Origin: Heyndrickxia coagulans 36D1 | GTDB taxonomy: Bacteria > Bacillota > Bacilli > Bacillales > Bacillaceae_C | Assembly (NCBI RefSeq): GCF_000169195.2 | Contig: NC_016023.1 | Coordinates: forward strand, 1,116,001 to 1,180,000 | Reading direction: 5' to 3' | Length of the DNA stretch: 64,000 nt | Part shown: positions 32,931 through 40,857 of the stretch, one piece after another | Layout: each line of letters opens with the position of its first letter | Position numbering within the stretch: position 1 is the first letter of the stretch | The notes under the pieces: model-generated | Told to the model about the DNA's origin: nothing | What the model saw: only the letters and a program-made list of their open reading frames with translations | The model's database searches: none | Position numbers and translations under genes: made by a program

Positions 32931-34109
32931 TCAGGTGCGCCCGACCAGCATCGAAATGCCGATGCCGCCGCCGACACAAAGCGAGGCAAGGCCGGTGCGC
33001 ACATTTCTTTTTTCCATTTCATGTAAAAGTGAAACGAGAATTCTTGCGCCGGATGCCCCGATCGGATGCCCCAGTGCAATCGCCCCGCCGTTAACATTGA
33101 CTTTTTCCGGATCAAGCCCCAAATCCCTGATAACGGCAAGGCTTTGGGAAGCAAAAGCTTCGTTCAGCTCGATTAAATCCACTTCTTCAAGGGATGCACC
33201 AGTCTTTTCAAGCAGCTTTTGAATTGCATAATAAGGGGCATAACCCATGATGGAAGGGTCCACTCCTGCTTCTGCATACCCTTTAATGACCCCGAAATAA
33301 GGAATCTTTTTTTCATCCGCAAGTGATTTTTCCATTAAAACAACAGCAGCTGCGCCGTCATTGATCCCCGAAGCATTCCCTGCTGTGACAGTACCGTTTT
33401 CGAGAAAAGCGGGTTTCAGCTTCGCGAGCCCATCAAGCGTCGTATCGGGGCGGACATGCTCATCCTCGGAAAACAGCATCTCGCTTCTTCTCTGTTTTAC
33501 TTTTACCGGCACAATTTCGTCTTTGAAGCGGCCGGTCTTTTGTGCCTGTGCGGCTTTTTGCTGGGATCGAAGCGCAAAACGGTCCTGTTCCTCGCGGGAA
33601 ATGCCGAATTTTGTCGCCACATTTTCCGCCGTCAAACCCATATGGATGCCTTCAAATGCATCCGTCAGGCCGTCGCGCAGCATGCTGTCTGCCATCGCCA
33701 TATTGCCAAGCTTATGGCCCCAGCGTGCCTGTTCTGCAAGAAAGGGCGCACGCGACATGTTTTCCGCCCCGCCGGCAACTATTATTTTCGCCTCACCAAG
33801 CTGGATCATCTGGGCAGCAAGCAGCACAGCTTTCAATCCAGAGCCGCATACTTCATTCACGGTTACGGCAGGCACTTCATACGGAATGCCGGCTCTGACT
33901 GCCATTTGCCGGGCCGGATTTTGACCGAGACCCGCCGACAGAACATTGCCAAAAACGGCATAATCGACCTCCTGTGCAGAAACGCCGGTGCGCCGGATCG
34001 CTTCTTCTGCGGCAATCGCACCCAGTTCCACAGCAGATATATCTTTTAAACTGCCGCCGAATTTCCCGATCGGGGTCCGGACGGCGCTGATAATCGCAAC
34101 TTCATGCAT
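32931..34109 (-). CDS. Acetyl-CoA acetyltransferase (thiolase)
   Basis: Biosynthetic-type thiolase of 392 residues that joins two acetyl-CoA into acetoacetyl-CoA. Active-site Cys is in [10 protein letters not shown], the CoA/catalytic loops are [24 protein letters not shown] (His) and CVGGGIG (second Cys). It lies divergent to mvaS, which uses acetoacetyl-CoA, so it is the first step of the mevalonate pathway here; a role in beta-oxidation or butanoate metabolism is also possible. Its promoter region is shortened by an ISLre2 insertion 150 bp upstream. Confidence 0.9.
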   Translation of the reverse strand: MHEVAIISAVRTPIGKFGGSLKDISAVELGAIAAEEAIRRTGVSAQEVDYAVFGNVLSAGLGQNPARQMAVRAGIPYEVPAVTVNEVCGSGLKAVLLAAQMIQLGEAKIIVAGGAENMSRAPFLAEQARWGHKLGNMAMADSMLRDGLTDAFEGIHMGLTAENVATKFGISREEQDRFALRSQQKAAQAQKTGRFKDEIVPVKVKQRRSEMLFSEDEHVRPDTTLDGLAKLKPAFLENGTVTAGNASGINDGAAAVVLMEKSLADEKKIPYFGVIKGYAEAGVDPSIMGYAPYYAIQKLLEKTGASLEEVDLIELNEAFASQSLAVIRDLGLDPEKVNVNGGAIALGHPIGASGARILVSLLHEMEKRNVRTGLASLCVGGGIGISMLVGRT

Positions 34110-34250
34110 ATACGTTTACTCCCTCTCTGTCATTTCCCATCCACAATCCTAGCAACTTGTACTATAATGGGAAGGTGTCCGTGCATCGTGATAAGTTGTA
34201 TTTCGACACCGTTTATATTAAATTATTTAGTACAGTTTCTCAAATTTCAA

Positions 34251-34259
34251 TAACAATTC
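34251..34259. repeat. Target site duplication of IS copy 1 (left)
   Basis: TAACAATTC, repeated exactly at 36083-36091 on the other side of the element. Confidence 0.85.
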
Positions 34260-36082
34260 GTATGTGTCAAGTTTTTCTCGACAAGGTTTAAATATCGGGT
34301 ATTCCAAGACACTCTTTTTGTACACTTTCGGCTACCGTGCTTTACTTGCTCGGTGTAATTTTCGGAAAAGATGTAATATTTCCGTATAAAGATGGATAAC
34401 GGGGATGTTGAGGCGCGCGAAATTCACTCGCTTTCCGCGGGCGGCCGGCGAGCCTCCTCGCTCGTACCTCGCTGCGGGGTCTTTCCTGGCTCGCTTTTCC
34501 CGCAGGAGTCTCGTAAATTTCGCGCGCCTCAACGATCAGTCCCCACTGAGCCAGGCTTAAAACGAAAGCTCTAATATTTTGCTTAAATGTCCCATTGCCG
34601 ATGAACTGCTTGAATGCAGGGCAACTGATCCGTGCTTTACGCCCACTGACGGGCGTACAGGCTGCTTGAGTAGTTGAGACATCCTGATGAATTGTTTCAA
34701 GTTCCGTTGCTTTCTCTCGCTTCTTGAACGGTGTTTCAGATAGGCTTCTCTCAATGTCCCATTGAGTATGCCTTGTTTGATTTTCACCATGGCTTCTGCG
34801 CCAAGTTCACTCCAATGCATGCCCCTTTTTTTCATCCTGAAGGAGATATGCCTTTGATTCGATTCCATCGCTCCTAGGCCTCTCGCACCTTCCGGCACGT
34901 TTTTCACCCTGTCCCTCCAGTCAAAAATGCGGTCCCAGTTTTTCAAGATATACGAACGGAATTCCTTGATTTTCTTGAGGGCCTTTTTATCCGTCAAGGT
35001 GCTTTCGTGCGTATCCAAATATAACGTGAATTGGTCCAGGTCATGCGTTCTAATCGATTTTCTAATTTGCTCCTTGATCTCGCTCTTTCCGCCCCCAAAT
35101 GTCCTTATGATGGCTTGTGCAACGTGGTAGGTATCCAGCTGGTTGAGCACCGGAAATTCCGACTGTGAGAATGCTGTTTGAAACCGTTCAGCTGTGTACC
35201 CAGCACCTCCATCACTGTTTGTAATGACTTGCGCTTTTTCGAGGGAATAGGTGTTGGCAGCTGTGGCTTGGACTTCATCCCAAAATGTCTGAATGTCTTC
35301 CGTCGTCATGATGACTGTGGGCTGACGCAGGGAGACCCTTTTTCCATTGGTTTCCCATCCCTCATAGAGAATGGCGTGGTGGACTTCCATACTCTGTTTC
35401 TTTTTTAGTCCCCGAACGAATACACCATCTGCTTCAGAAAACAGGTAGTCTACCTTCTTCCCCTCAGGCAGGGAAACAGCTATTTCTAGCTCTTCTACAA
35501 GTGCCTTATCGGCTTCCGCCTGAGTTTTCCCTACGTGTTTTACCATGTTCCCTACAGTTGTGTGACTAAGACTCACTGCTGTCCACTCTTTTAAAATATC
35601 AGCTACTTCCCGATAGGTGTTCTCACTTGCCAACTCTGCCACCTTTAATTCCACTAACGGGCTGTATCGTTGGTGTGGTACCAGCCCTAACCATTCATCC
35701 AGAGGATAATGGGAATTTCCTCTCTTGTCATGCATTAATGAGCGTTTAAAGGTCACACTTCCAAATAGAAACTGAATGTTTCTGTTATCACTCCGGCAGT
35801 ACACCCAGCCCTCCTCTAACTTCTCCTGTTTAATTATTTTATCTAACTCTTCAAATATTTCCCCAACCCATTGTGTAAAAGCCTTCTGCATCAGAAGTTT
35901 AAGCTGTTCTTCAAATTCGATAAGACTCTTTGTATCCTTTAATAATCCAGCAATTATTGATATAATATCCATGGGAAGACCTCTCTCTCTAGATGTTCAT
36001 CTTGAAGTGTACAATTAGATGATAGAGCGTCTTCCCATTTTTTTCCACTCATATGCCCCGTCGAGTAAAATTTTACACATAC
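34260..36082 (-). mobile_element. ISLre2-family insertion sequence, copy 1 (1823 bp)
   Basis: Bounded by GTATGTGTCAAGTTTTTCTCGA and its imperfect inverse ending TTTTACACATAC, with a 9-bp duplication TAACAATTC on both sides. It has the same length and more than 99 percent similarity by eye to 40858-42680. It carries one transposase gene and a GC-rich palindromic region at 34410-34530 after it. It separates mvaS from the upstream half of the mvaS/thiolase intergenic region. Confidence 0.9.
34557..35972 (-). CDS. ISLre2/UPF0236-family transposase, copy 1
   Basis: Transposase of 471 residues. It has the family pattern of an N-terminal helical part, a Cys-containing YCRSDNRN segment, LPLDEWLGL-like region, and a DDE-type core including SEADGVFVRG, ITNSDGGAGY and LDTYHVAQAI. 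The start ATG lies after an AGGTCTTCCC stretch. It is intact and differs from copy 2 at only a few residues (for example Ser versus Ala near RKSIRTH), so both could be active. Confidence 0.88.
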   Translation of the reverse strand: MDIISIIAGLLKDTKSLIEFEEQLKLLMQKAFTQWVGEIFEELDKIIKQEKLEEGWVYCRSDNRNIQFLFGSVTFKRSLMHDKRGNSHYPLDEWLGLVPHQRYSPLVELKVAELASENTYREVADILKEWTAVSLSHTTVGNMVKHVGKTQAEADKALVEELEIAVSLPEGKKVDYLFSEADGVFVRGLKKKQSMEVHHAILYEGWETNGKRVSLRQPTVIMTTEDIQTFWDEVQATAANTYSLEKAQVITNSDGGAGYTAERFQTAFSQSEFPVLNQLDTYHVAQAIIRTFGGGKSEIKEQIRKSIRTHDLDQFTLYLDTHESTLTDKKALKKIKEFRSYILKNWDRIFDWRDRVKNVPEGARGLGAMESNQRHISFRMKKRGMHWSELGAEAMVKIKQGILNGTLREAYLKHRSRSERKQRNLKQFIRMSQLLKQPVRPSVGVKHGSVALHSSSSSAMGHLSKILELSF

Positions 36083-36091
36083 TAACAATTC
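36083..36091. repeat. Target site duplication of IS copy 1 (right)
   Basis: TAACAATTC, matching 34251-34259. It ends only 24 bp before the mvaS start codon. Confidence 0.85.
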
Positions 36092-36115
36092 CTGTAAAAA
36101 AGGTGTGAATAGCAG

Positions 36116-37300
36116 TTGCAAATCGGAATAGACAAGATCGGGTTTTATACCCCGCATTTATATGTTGACATGGAAAAACTGGCACTTGCCCGGAATGAGG
36201 ACCCTGGAAAATTTTTAATCGGAATCGGCCAGGAAAAAATGGCCGTCGCCCCGGTGACCCAGGACGCGGTGACGCTCGCAGCCAATGCGGCGCTCGAAAT
36301 TTTAACAGACGAAGATAAAGAAAAAATTGATTTCGTTATTTTCGGCACGGAATCCGGCGTCGACCACTCGAAGGCGGCCGCAATTTATGTGCACCGCCTG
36401 CTCGGCTTAAAACCGGAAGTGCGGGCCGTTGAAGTGAAAGAAGCATGCTTCGGTGCTACGGCAGGGCTGCAAATGGCAAGAGGGCATATCGCCCTGCATC
36501 CGGAAAGCAAAGTGCTCGTGCTCGGGTCGGATATTTCCAGATACGGATTGAATACTTCAGGAGAGGTCACCCAAGGGGCGGGCGCCGTCGCCATGGTCGT
36601 AAGCGCCCATCCGAACATCCTTGCGATCGAAGAACCGAGCGTGTACCATACGGAAGACATCATGGACTTTTGGCGGCCGGTCTATTCGGATTCCGCTTAT
36701 GTGGACGGCAAGTTTTCCAATGAAAAATACATCAGTTTCTTCCAAAATGTCTGGAAGCAGTACAGAGAAAAAACCGGCTTTACGCTAAGTGATTTCAAAG
36801 CCATTTGCTTCCATATGCCGTATACAAAAATGGGCTTAAAAGCGCTGAGAACGGTGTTGGATGAAACGGATGAAGACGGGCGCGAAAGACTCCTGGCCCA
36901 TTATGAAACAAGCAAAAGTTATAACAAAATAGTCGGGAACATTTATACCGGCGCTTTGTATTTGAGCCTGCTTTCCCTGCTCGAACAAAATACAAATATA
37001 GAAGCAGGTGCGAGGATCGGCCTGTACAGCTACGGTTCCGGCGCAGTCGGGGAATTTTTCTCAGGGATCCTGCAGCCGGGCTACCGTAAAGCCTTGCAGC
37101 CGGCCCGCCATCAGCAAATGCTCGAGGCACGAAAAGAAATTAGCGTTGCCGAATACGAAGCCATTTTTACCACATCGCTTCCAAACGACGGGTCGGCCGT
37201 TACCTTGCCGGTGAACGAGGATCCGGCCACCGTTTGCCTTGCCGGAATCGAAGGGCACAAGCGGCAATACGTTAATAAAAACAATCGAGTAGGAGGCTAA
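36116..37300 (+). CDS. mvaS: Hydroxymethylglutaryl-CoA synthase MvaS
   Basis: Condenses acetoacetyl-CoA and acetyl-CoA to HMG-CoA. The frame encodes 394 residues. Catalytic residues are Glu in FGTESGVDHS, Cys in KEACFGATAG and His in CFHMPYTKM. The TTG start at 36116 gives the family N-terminus MQIGIDKIGFY, with AGGTGTG upstream. The last codons (after NKN) lie in the inserted group II intron; without it the gene would end NKNM-stop, directly before a terminator hairpin now at 39184. The IS upstream leaves only 24 bp of native leader, so expression must come from the IS or be lost. Confidence 0.9.
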   Translation: MQIGIDKIGFYTPHLYVDMEKLALARNEDPGKFLIGIGQEKMAVAPVTQDAVTLAANAALEILTDEDKEKIDFVIFGTESGVDHSKAAAIYVHRLLGLKPEVRAVEVKEACFGATAGLQMARGHIALHPESKVLVLGSDISRYGLNTSGEVTQGAGAVAMVVSAHPNILAIEEPSVYHTEDIMDFWRPVYSDSAYVDGKFSNEKYISFFQNVWKQYREKTGFTLSDFKAICFHMPYTKMGLKALRTVLDETDEDGRERLLAHYETSKSYNKIVGNIYTGALYLSLLSLLEQNTNIEAGARIGLYSYGSGAVGEFFSGILQPGYRKALQPARHQQMLEARKEISVAEYEAIFTTSLPNDGSAVTLPVNEDPATVCLAGIEGHKRQYVNKNNRVGG

Positions 37301-39180
37301 TCATTATTTGATTAGCCGACCTCTCACACCACCGTGCGTACGGTTCCGTACACGGCGGTTCTAAAGTTTACGACCGTACAGACAGATAATAATCCAGAAA
37401 ACTTATATATCTTGCTCTTCGGAAGAGTTCGTTTGTAAGGGTTCTGGCTAATATATGGCTGCCGGAGATTCTCCAGTAGCCTTTTCTTGTGTTAGCCCAT
37501 TCCCACGCCTTTCTTTTATTGATCCCTAATTTCACGAGCCAATAAAATCTTGTGCGTACTCTCTTCCATCTTTTCCAAGTTACCATTCGCATTCTTCTTC
37601 GTGTCCATTGATCCAGTCTGGTTACCAGACTTTTCATATCCGCTAGCTTGTAGTAATTTACCCATCCTCGGACAGTGTCGTTTAGCCTTTTCTTTCTTTC
37701 CTCTACGCTTAATCCGTTGCTTCTTCCTGTGATTCTGCGAATTTTCTCCTTTAATTTTTGAACACCCTTCGGGTGTACCCGGAATTTGCATTTTCCTTCA
37801 TAAAGGTAGAATCCATAACTCAGGAACTTGATGTTTCTAATATGTGTGATCATCATCTTCTCTCGATTCACTTTGAGTCGCAATTTCCTCTCAATGAATG
37901 GGAGAATGTTATGGTATGTTCTTTCGCAGCTTCTTCGGCTCTTACAGAATATGATCACATCATCAGCGTAACGGACAAATCGGTGATTTCTTGCTTCCAT
38001 TTCTTTATCCAATTCGTTTAACATTACATTGGCAAGAAGCGGACTTAGTGGTCCTCCTTGTGGAACACCGAAATCATTTGTTGTCCTTATTCCTTTGATC
38101 ATAACACCTGCATTTAGGAATTTATGGATTAAGGAGATTACACGTCCGTCGTGAATTGTTTCACTCAATATCTGGATAAGCTTACTATGGTTTACCGTGT
38201 CAAAGTACTGTTCTAAGTCCAGGTCTACTACATACTGGTATCCTTCATTTACATTCTTTTGGCACTTGAGAAGTGCCTGATGTGTACTTCTATGTGGTCG
38301 GAAACCGTAGCTATTGTCTGAGAACTTTCTTTCATATATAGGGACTAGGACCTGCGAAATGGCTTGTTGGATGACTCGGTCTACTACCGTTGGTATTCCA
38401 AGTTTCCTTGTTTTCCCGTTGTCTTTTGGTATTTCTACCCTTCTAACGGGTTGGGGCTTGTATGTCCCATTTCGAATGGAGAGGACGAGTTCCCTCTGGT
38501 GTTCAGTTAGGTATGCCAAAAGTTCACCTGTTTTCATTCCATCGACACCGCCCGCACCTTTGTTTTTCTTTACCTTTTTATAGGCACGGTGCAGGTTATT
38601 ACTTGAAAGGATTCGTTCGAGCATCCATTCGTTCTGTCTGTTGGTGTTAGTGGTGTTGTTTTCAGTTATCCTCTTGAAACTATGCCCTCTGCCATATCCT
38701 TCCTGTTCCGCAGTATCTTTTTGACAGCAGGTTTCTTCCTGTTTTCTGCATTTGTTCGTTTCTTCGGTAACTTTCATTGACTTCCACTTCCTTTAGTTCA
38801 GCCCTTCCTTCGATGCTCCAGGCATCTCCGTACTATGGCTTCTGCTGACTTCTCACGGCAAATCTTGTTTCAACCAGGTTTCATACTCTGTTTCCACCTG
38901 TCCATGAGACCTCCCGTGGTAAGGTGATTCACTTTCATTCCATGTACCCGCACCATTTACGTTTCCACATCCGGATAGCTTTTGGGCTTTGACTTGTTCA
39001 GCAGCCTTACCCTGTGAGAGTACGCCTAATGATGTTCGTGTTCCTCGGGTCAGAATTTTGCCTCCAGCTTCCTTCAGATTCCATCTCACGATGGACACCC
39101 TTGCTCTTGGCTAATGGTTGGTCGCTACCTACCCCCATAGCGGACTTACACCGCCTAGCGAATCGCCATGCACGGCGCAC
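37284..39180 (-). mobile_element. Group IIC intron with reverse transcriptase
   Basis: On the minus strand the 5' end is GTGCGCCGTGCATGG (39180 inward) and the 3' end has a domain V helix (CCGCCGTG, TACG, GAAC, CGTA, CACGGTGG), a domain VI hairpin (GGCTAATCA/TGATTAGCC) and CTACTCGAT near 37284. It encodes an RT without endonuclease domain. It lies 3 bp downstream of the T run of a terminator hairpin, the insertion site typical of class C introns. The 3' boundary is uncertain by a few bases. Confidence 0.85.
37368..38777 (-). CDS. ltrA: Group II intron reverse transcriptase/maturase
   Basis: Intron-encoded protein of 469 residues. The RT domain contains RRVEIPKDNGKTRKLGIPTVVDRVIQ-like block 2, the VVDLDLEQYFDTV metal site, GVPQGGPLSPLL and the catalytic FVRYADD. 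The maturase X domain follows (RRITGRSNGLSVEERKKRLND, GWVNYYKLAD). There is no HNH endonuclease domain, which fits class C introns that insert at hairpins. It is required for splicing and retrohoming of its host intron. Confidence 0.92.
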   Translation of the reverse strand: MKVTEETNKCRKQEETCCQKDTAEQEGYGRGHSFKRITENNTTNTNRQNEWMLERILSSNNLHRAYKKVKKNKGAGGVDGMKTGELLAYLTEHQRELVLSIRNGTYKPQPVRRVEIPKDNGKTRKLGIPTVVDRVIQQAISQVLVPIYERKFSDNSYGFRPHRSTHQALLKCQKNVNEGYQYVVDLDLEQYFDTVNHSKLIQILSETIHDGRVISLIHKFLNAGVMIKGIRTTNDFGVPQGGPLSPLLANVMLNELDKEMEARNHRFVRYADDVIIFCKSRRSCERTYHNILPFIERKLRLKVNREKMMITHIRNIKFLSYGFYLYEGKCKFRVHPKGVQKLKEKIRRITGRSNGLSVEERKKRLNDTVRGWVNYYKLADMKSLVTRLDQWTRRRMRMVTWKRWKRVRTRFYWLVKLGINKRKAWEWANTRKGYWRISGSHILARTLTNELFRRARYISFLDYYLSVRS

Positions 39181-39183
39181 TGT

Positions 39184-39222
39184 AAAAACGAGAGGCATGC
39201 TTAAAGCGTGCCTCTCGTTTTT
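39184..39222 (+). terminator. mvaS terminator, used as intron insertion site
   Basis: AAAAACGAGAGGCATGC (39184-39200) pairs with GCGTGCCTCTCGTTTTT (39206-39222), loop TTAAA. In the uninterrupted arrangement it would directly follow the mvaS stop. The minus-strand reading also has a T run, immediately followed by ACA and the intron 5' end. Confidence 0.85.
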
Positions 39223-39353
39223 GCTAAAGAGAATAAGCGCAGGCCACTTTTCAAAAACGGAGATGTCGCCGTAAGCACGGGCCTCAGTGGTTCCATCCAG
39301 CTTTAGGAAAAACCGCCTGCCTGCCAGAAGCCGCTGAAAAGCTCCAAAAGAAG

Positions 39354-39398
39354 AAAACGGTGGGACATCACCATAATCGTGTCTCACCGTTTTTTTTC
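39354..39398 (-). terminator. Terminator downstream of mvaA (bidirectional)
   Basis: AAAACGGTGGGACA (39354-39367) pairs with TGTCTCACCGTTTT (39380-39393); T8 follows on the plus strand and TTTTCTTCTTTT on the minus strand. It is 90 bp after the mvaA stop. The 130 bp between it and the mvaS terminator shows nothing recognisable. Confidence 0.7.
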
Positions 39399-39487
39399 TA
39401 TATTTTGTTCAGTACCTCGGTATTCTTGGCGCCGTTTTTCATACCCGCGTGTTTTTTCTTCCTATCTGTGTTCAGTGCCCCCGCCTG

Positions 39488-40777
39488 TCATCCTCTGATT
39501 TCTTTTAAAATTTCCTTTGCCGTAGCAAGATCAATTGTCCCGCTTTGTTTTAGTTTTTCTGCAACCCGGTCAATTTCGCTTCCGGAGGCACCTGCTGTGA
39601 TAGCGAGCGATTTGGCGTGCAGTGCCATATGCCCTTTTTGAATCCCGTCTGTTACAAGAGCTTTGATGGCGGAAAAGTTCTGGCCAAGCCCAGCGGAGAC
39701 AATGATCGATTCCAGTTCTTTTGCATTTTGGTAACCCAGCAGCCGCTTGCTGAAACCGGCAGCAGGGTGGATGCTGATCTGGCCGCCGACTGTCCCGACC
39801 GGAAGCGGAAGGGTGAGGCTGCCAAGCAGGTCTCCGTTTTCTGCCTTGCTCCAAATAGAAAGGGAACGATACTTGCCGGACCTTGCTGCATAGGCATGGG
39901 CACCCGCTTCAATTGCGCGCCAATCGTTTCCGGTTGCGATCACAACGGCATCAACGCCGTTCATAATGCCTTTGTTATGCGTTGCAGCCCGGTAAGGATC
40001 CGCGTATGCAAATTGGGCGGCTTCAATGATCCGGTCGCGGACTTCTTCACCGGACATGCCGTTTTTTTCAAGCAATGACACGGGAATCCGGCATTCGGCC
40101 GTTGCCAGGCATTCAGTGGCATAATTGGAGAGAATGCCCATTAATGCCCGTCCCCCTGTCCACTCTTCCAAATGCGGTTTGATCGCCTCCGCCATGGTAT
40201 CGATGATATTCGCACCCATTGCTTCCAGCGTATCAATATGGAGATGGACAACAAAAAAAGCAGGTGTGCCGGCTTTTTCATCAGCCGGGATCAGACGGAC
40301 TTCCAATTTCCGGGCCCCGCCGCCCCGCTTCACAATCGAAGGCTTGGCTTCATTTGCCGTTTGCAAAAGTTCTTCCTCATGGGCCATCACCACCGTTTTC
40401 GCACGGATCGGATCCGGAACTTCCATTAACGCCACCTGCCCGATCATCATACGATTGCTCACTGTCGTTCGGAAACCGCCTGCCTTGTTGATGATTTTTG
40501 CCGCCGAACTTGCCGCCGCCACAACAGAAGGCTCCTCAATCGCCATCGGGACGACATACTCTTTTCCGTCAATCAGAAAGTTCAATGCCGTACCATATGG
40601 CAATTCATATTTGGCAATCTGGTTTTCAATCATATGGTCCGCCGTTTCATCCGGCAGCACAAGCCCTTTTTCAAGCAGCGCGGCATCTTCGGCTGAAATG
40701 GCCTTCGCCTGTTCCAGCGCCTTGATTCTTTCAAGCCGGTTTTTTTCGTAAAATTTATGCAAAGGTTGCTTTTCCAT
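39488..40777 (-). CDS. mvaA: HMG-CoA reductase class II MvaA
   Basis: Reduces HMG-CoA to mevalonate, 429 residues, of the bacterial class II type. Catalytic residues are Glu in IEEPSVVAAAS, Lys in THNKGIMNG, Asp in VIATGNDWRA and the mobile C-terminal His in GHMALHAKS. The N-terminus HKFYEKNRLERI resembles other Gram-positive MvaA proteins. A GGAGGA site precedes the ATG. A second ISLre2 copy sits 80 bp upstream and could have displaced its promoter. Together with thiolase and MvaS it completes the upper mevalonate pathway; the kinases are outside the window. Confidence 0.93.
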   Translation of the reverse strand: MEKQPLHKFYEKNRLERIKALEQAKAISAEDAALLEKGLVLPDETADHMIENQIAKYELPYGTALNFLIDGKEYVVPMAIEEPSVVAAASSAAKIINKAGGFRTTVSNRMMIGQVALMEVPDPIRAKTVVMAHEEELLQTANEAKPSIVKRGGGARKLEVRLIPADEKAGTPAFFVVHLHIDTLEAMGANIIDTMAEAIKPHLEEWTGGRALMGILSNYATECLATAECRIPVSLLEKNGMSGEEVRDRIIEAAQFAYADPYRAATHNKGIMNGVDAVVIATGNDWRAIEAGAHAYAARSGKYRSLSIWSKAENGDLLGSLTLPLPVGTVGGQISIHPAAGFSKRLLGYQNAKELESIIVSAGLGQNFSAIKALVTDGIQKGHMALHAKSLAITAGASGSEIDRVAEKLKQSGTIDLATAKEILKEIRG

Positions 40778-40857
40778 ATTTTCCTCCTCTGTGCGCGATA
40801 AAGTGCATACATTTATTTTAACGCATTTCAGGGGGAAAACCAGCCATCCAATTTTCC

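Noticed and set aside
33456-34049. 197-codon frame on the plus strand over the thiolase gene
   Set aside because: It is the antisense shadow of a well conserved thiolase and shows no family features.
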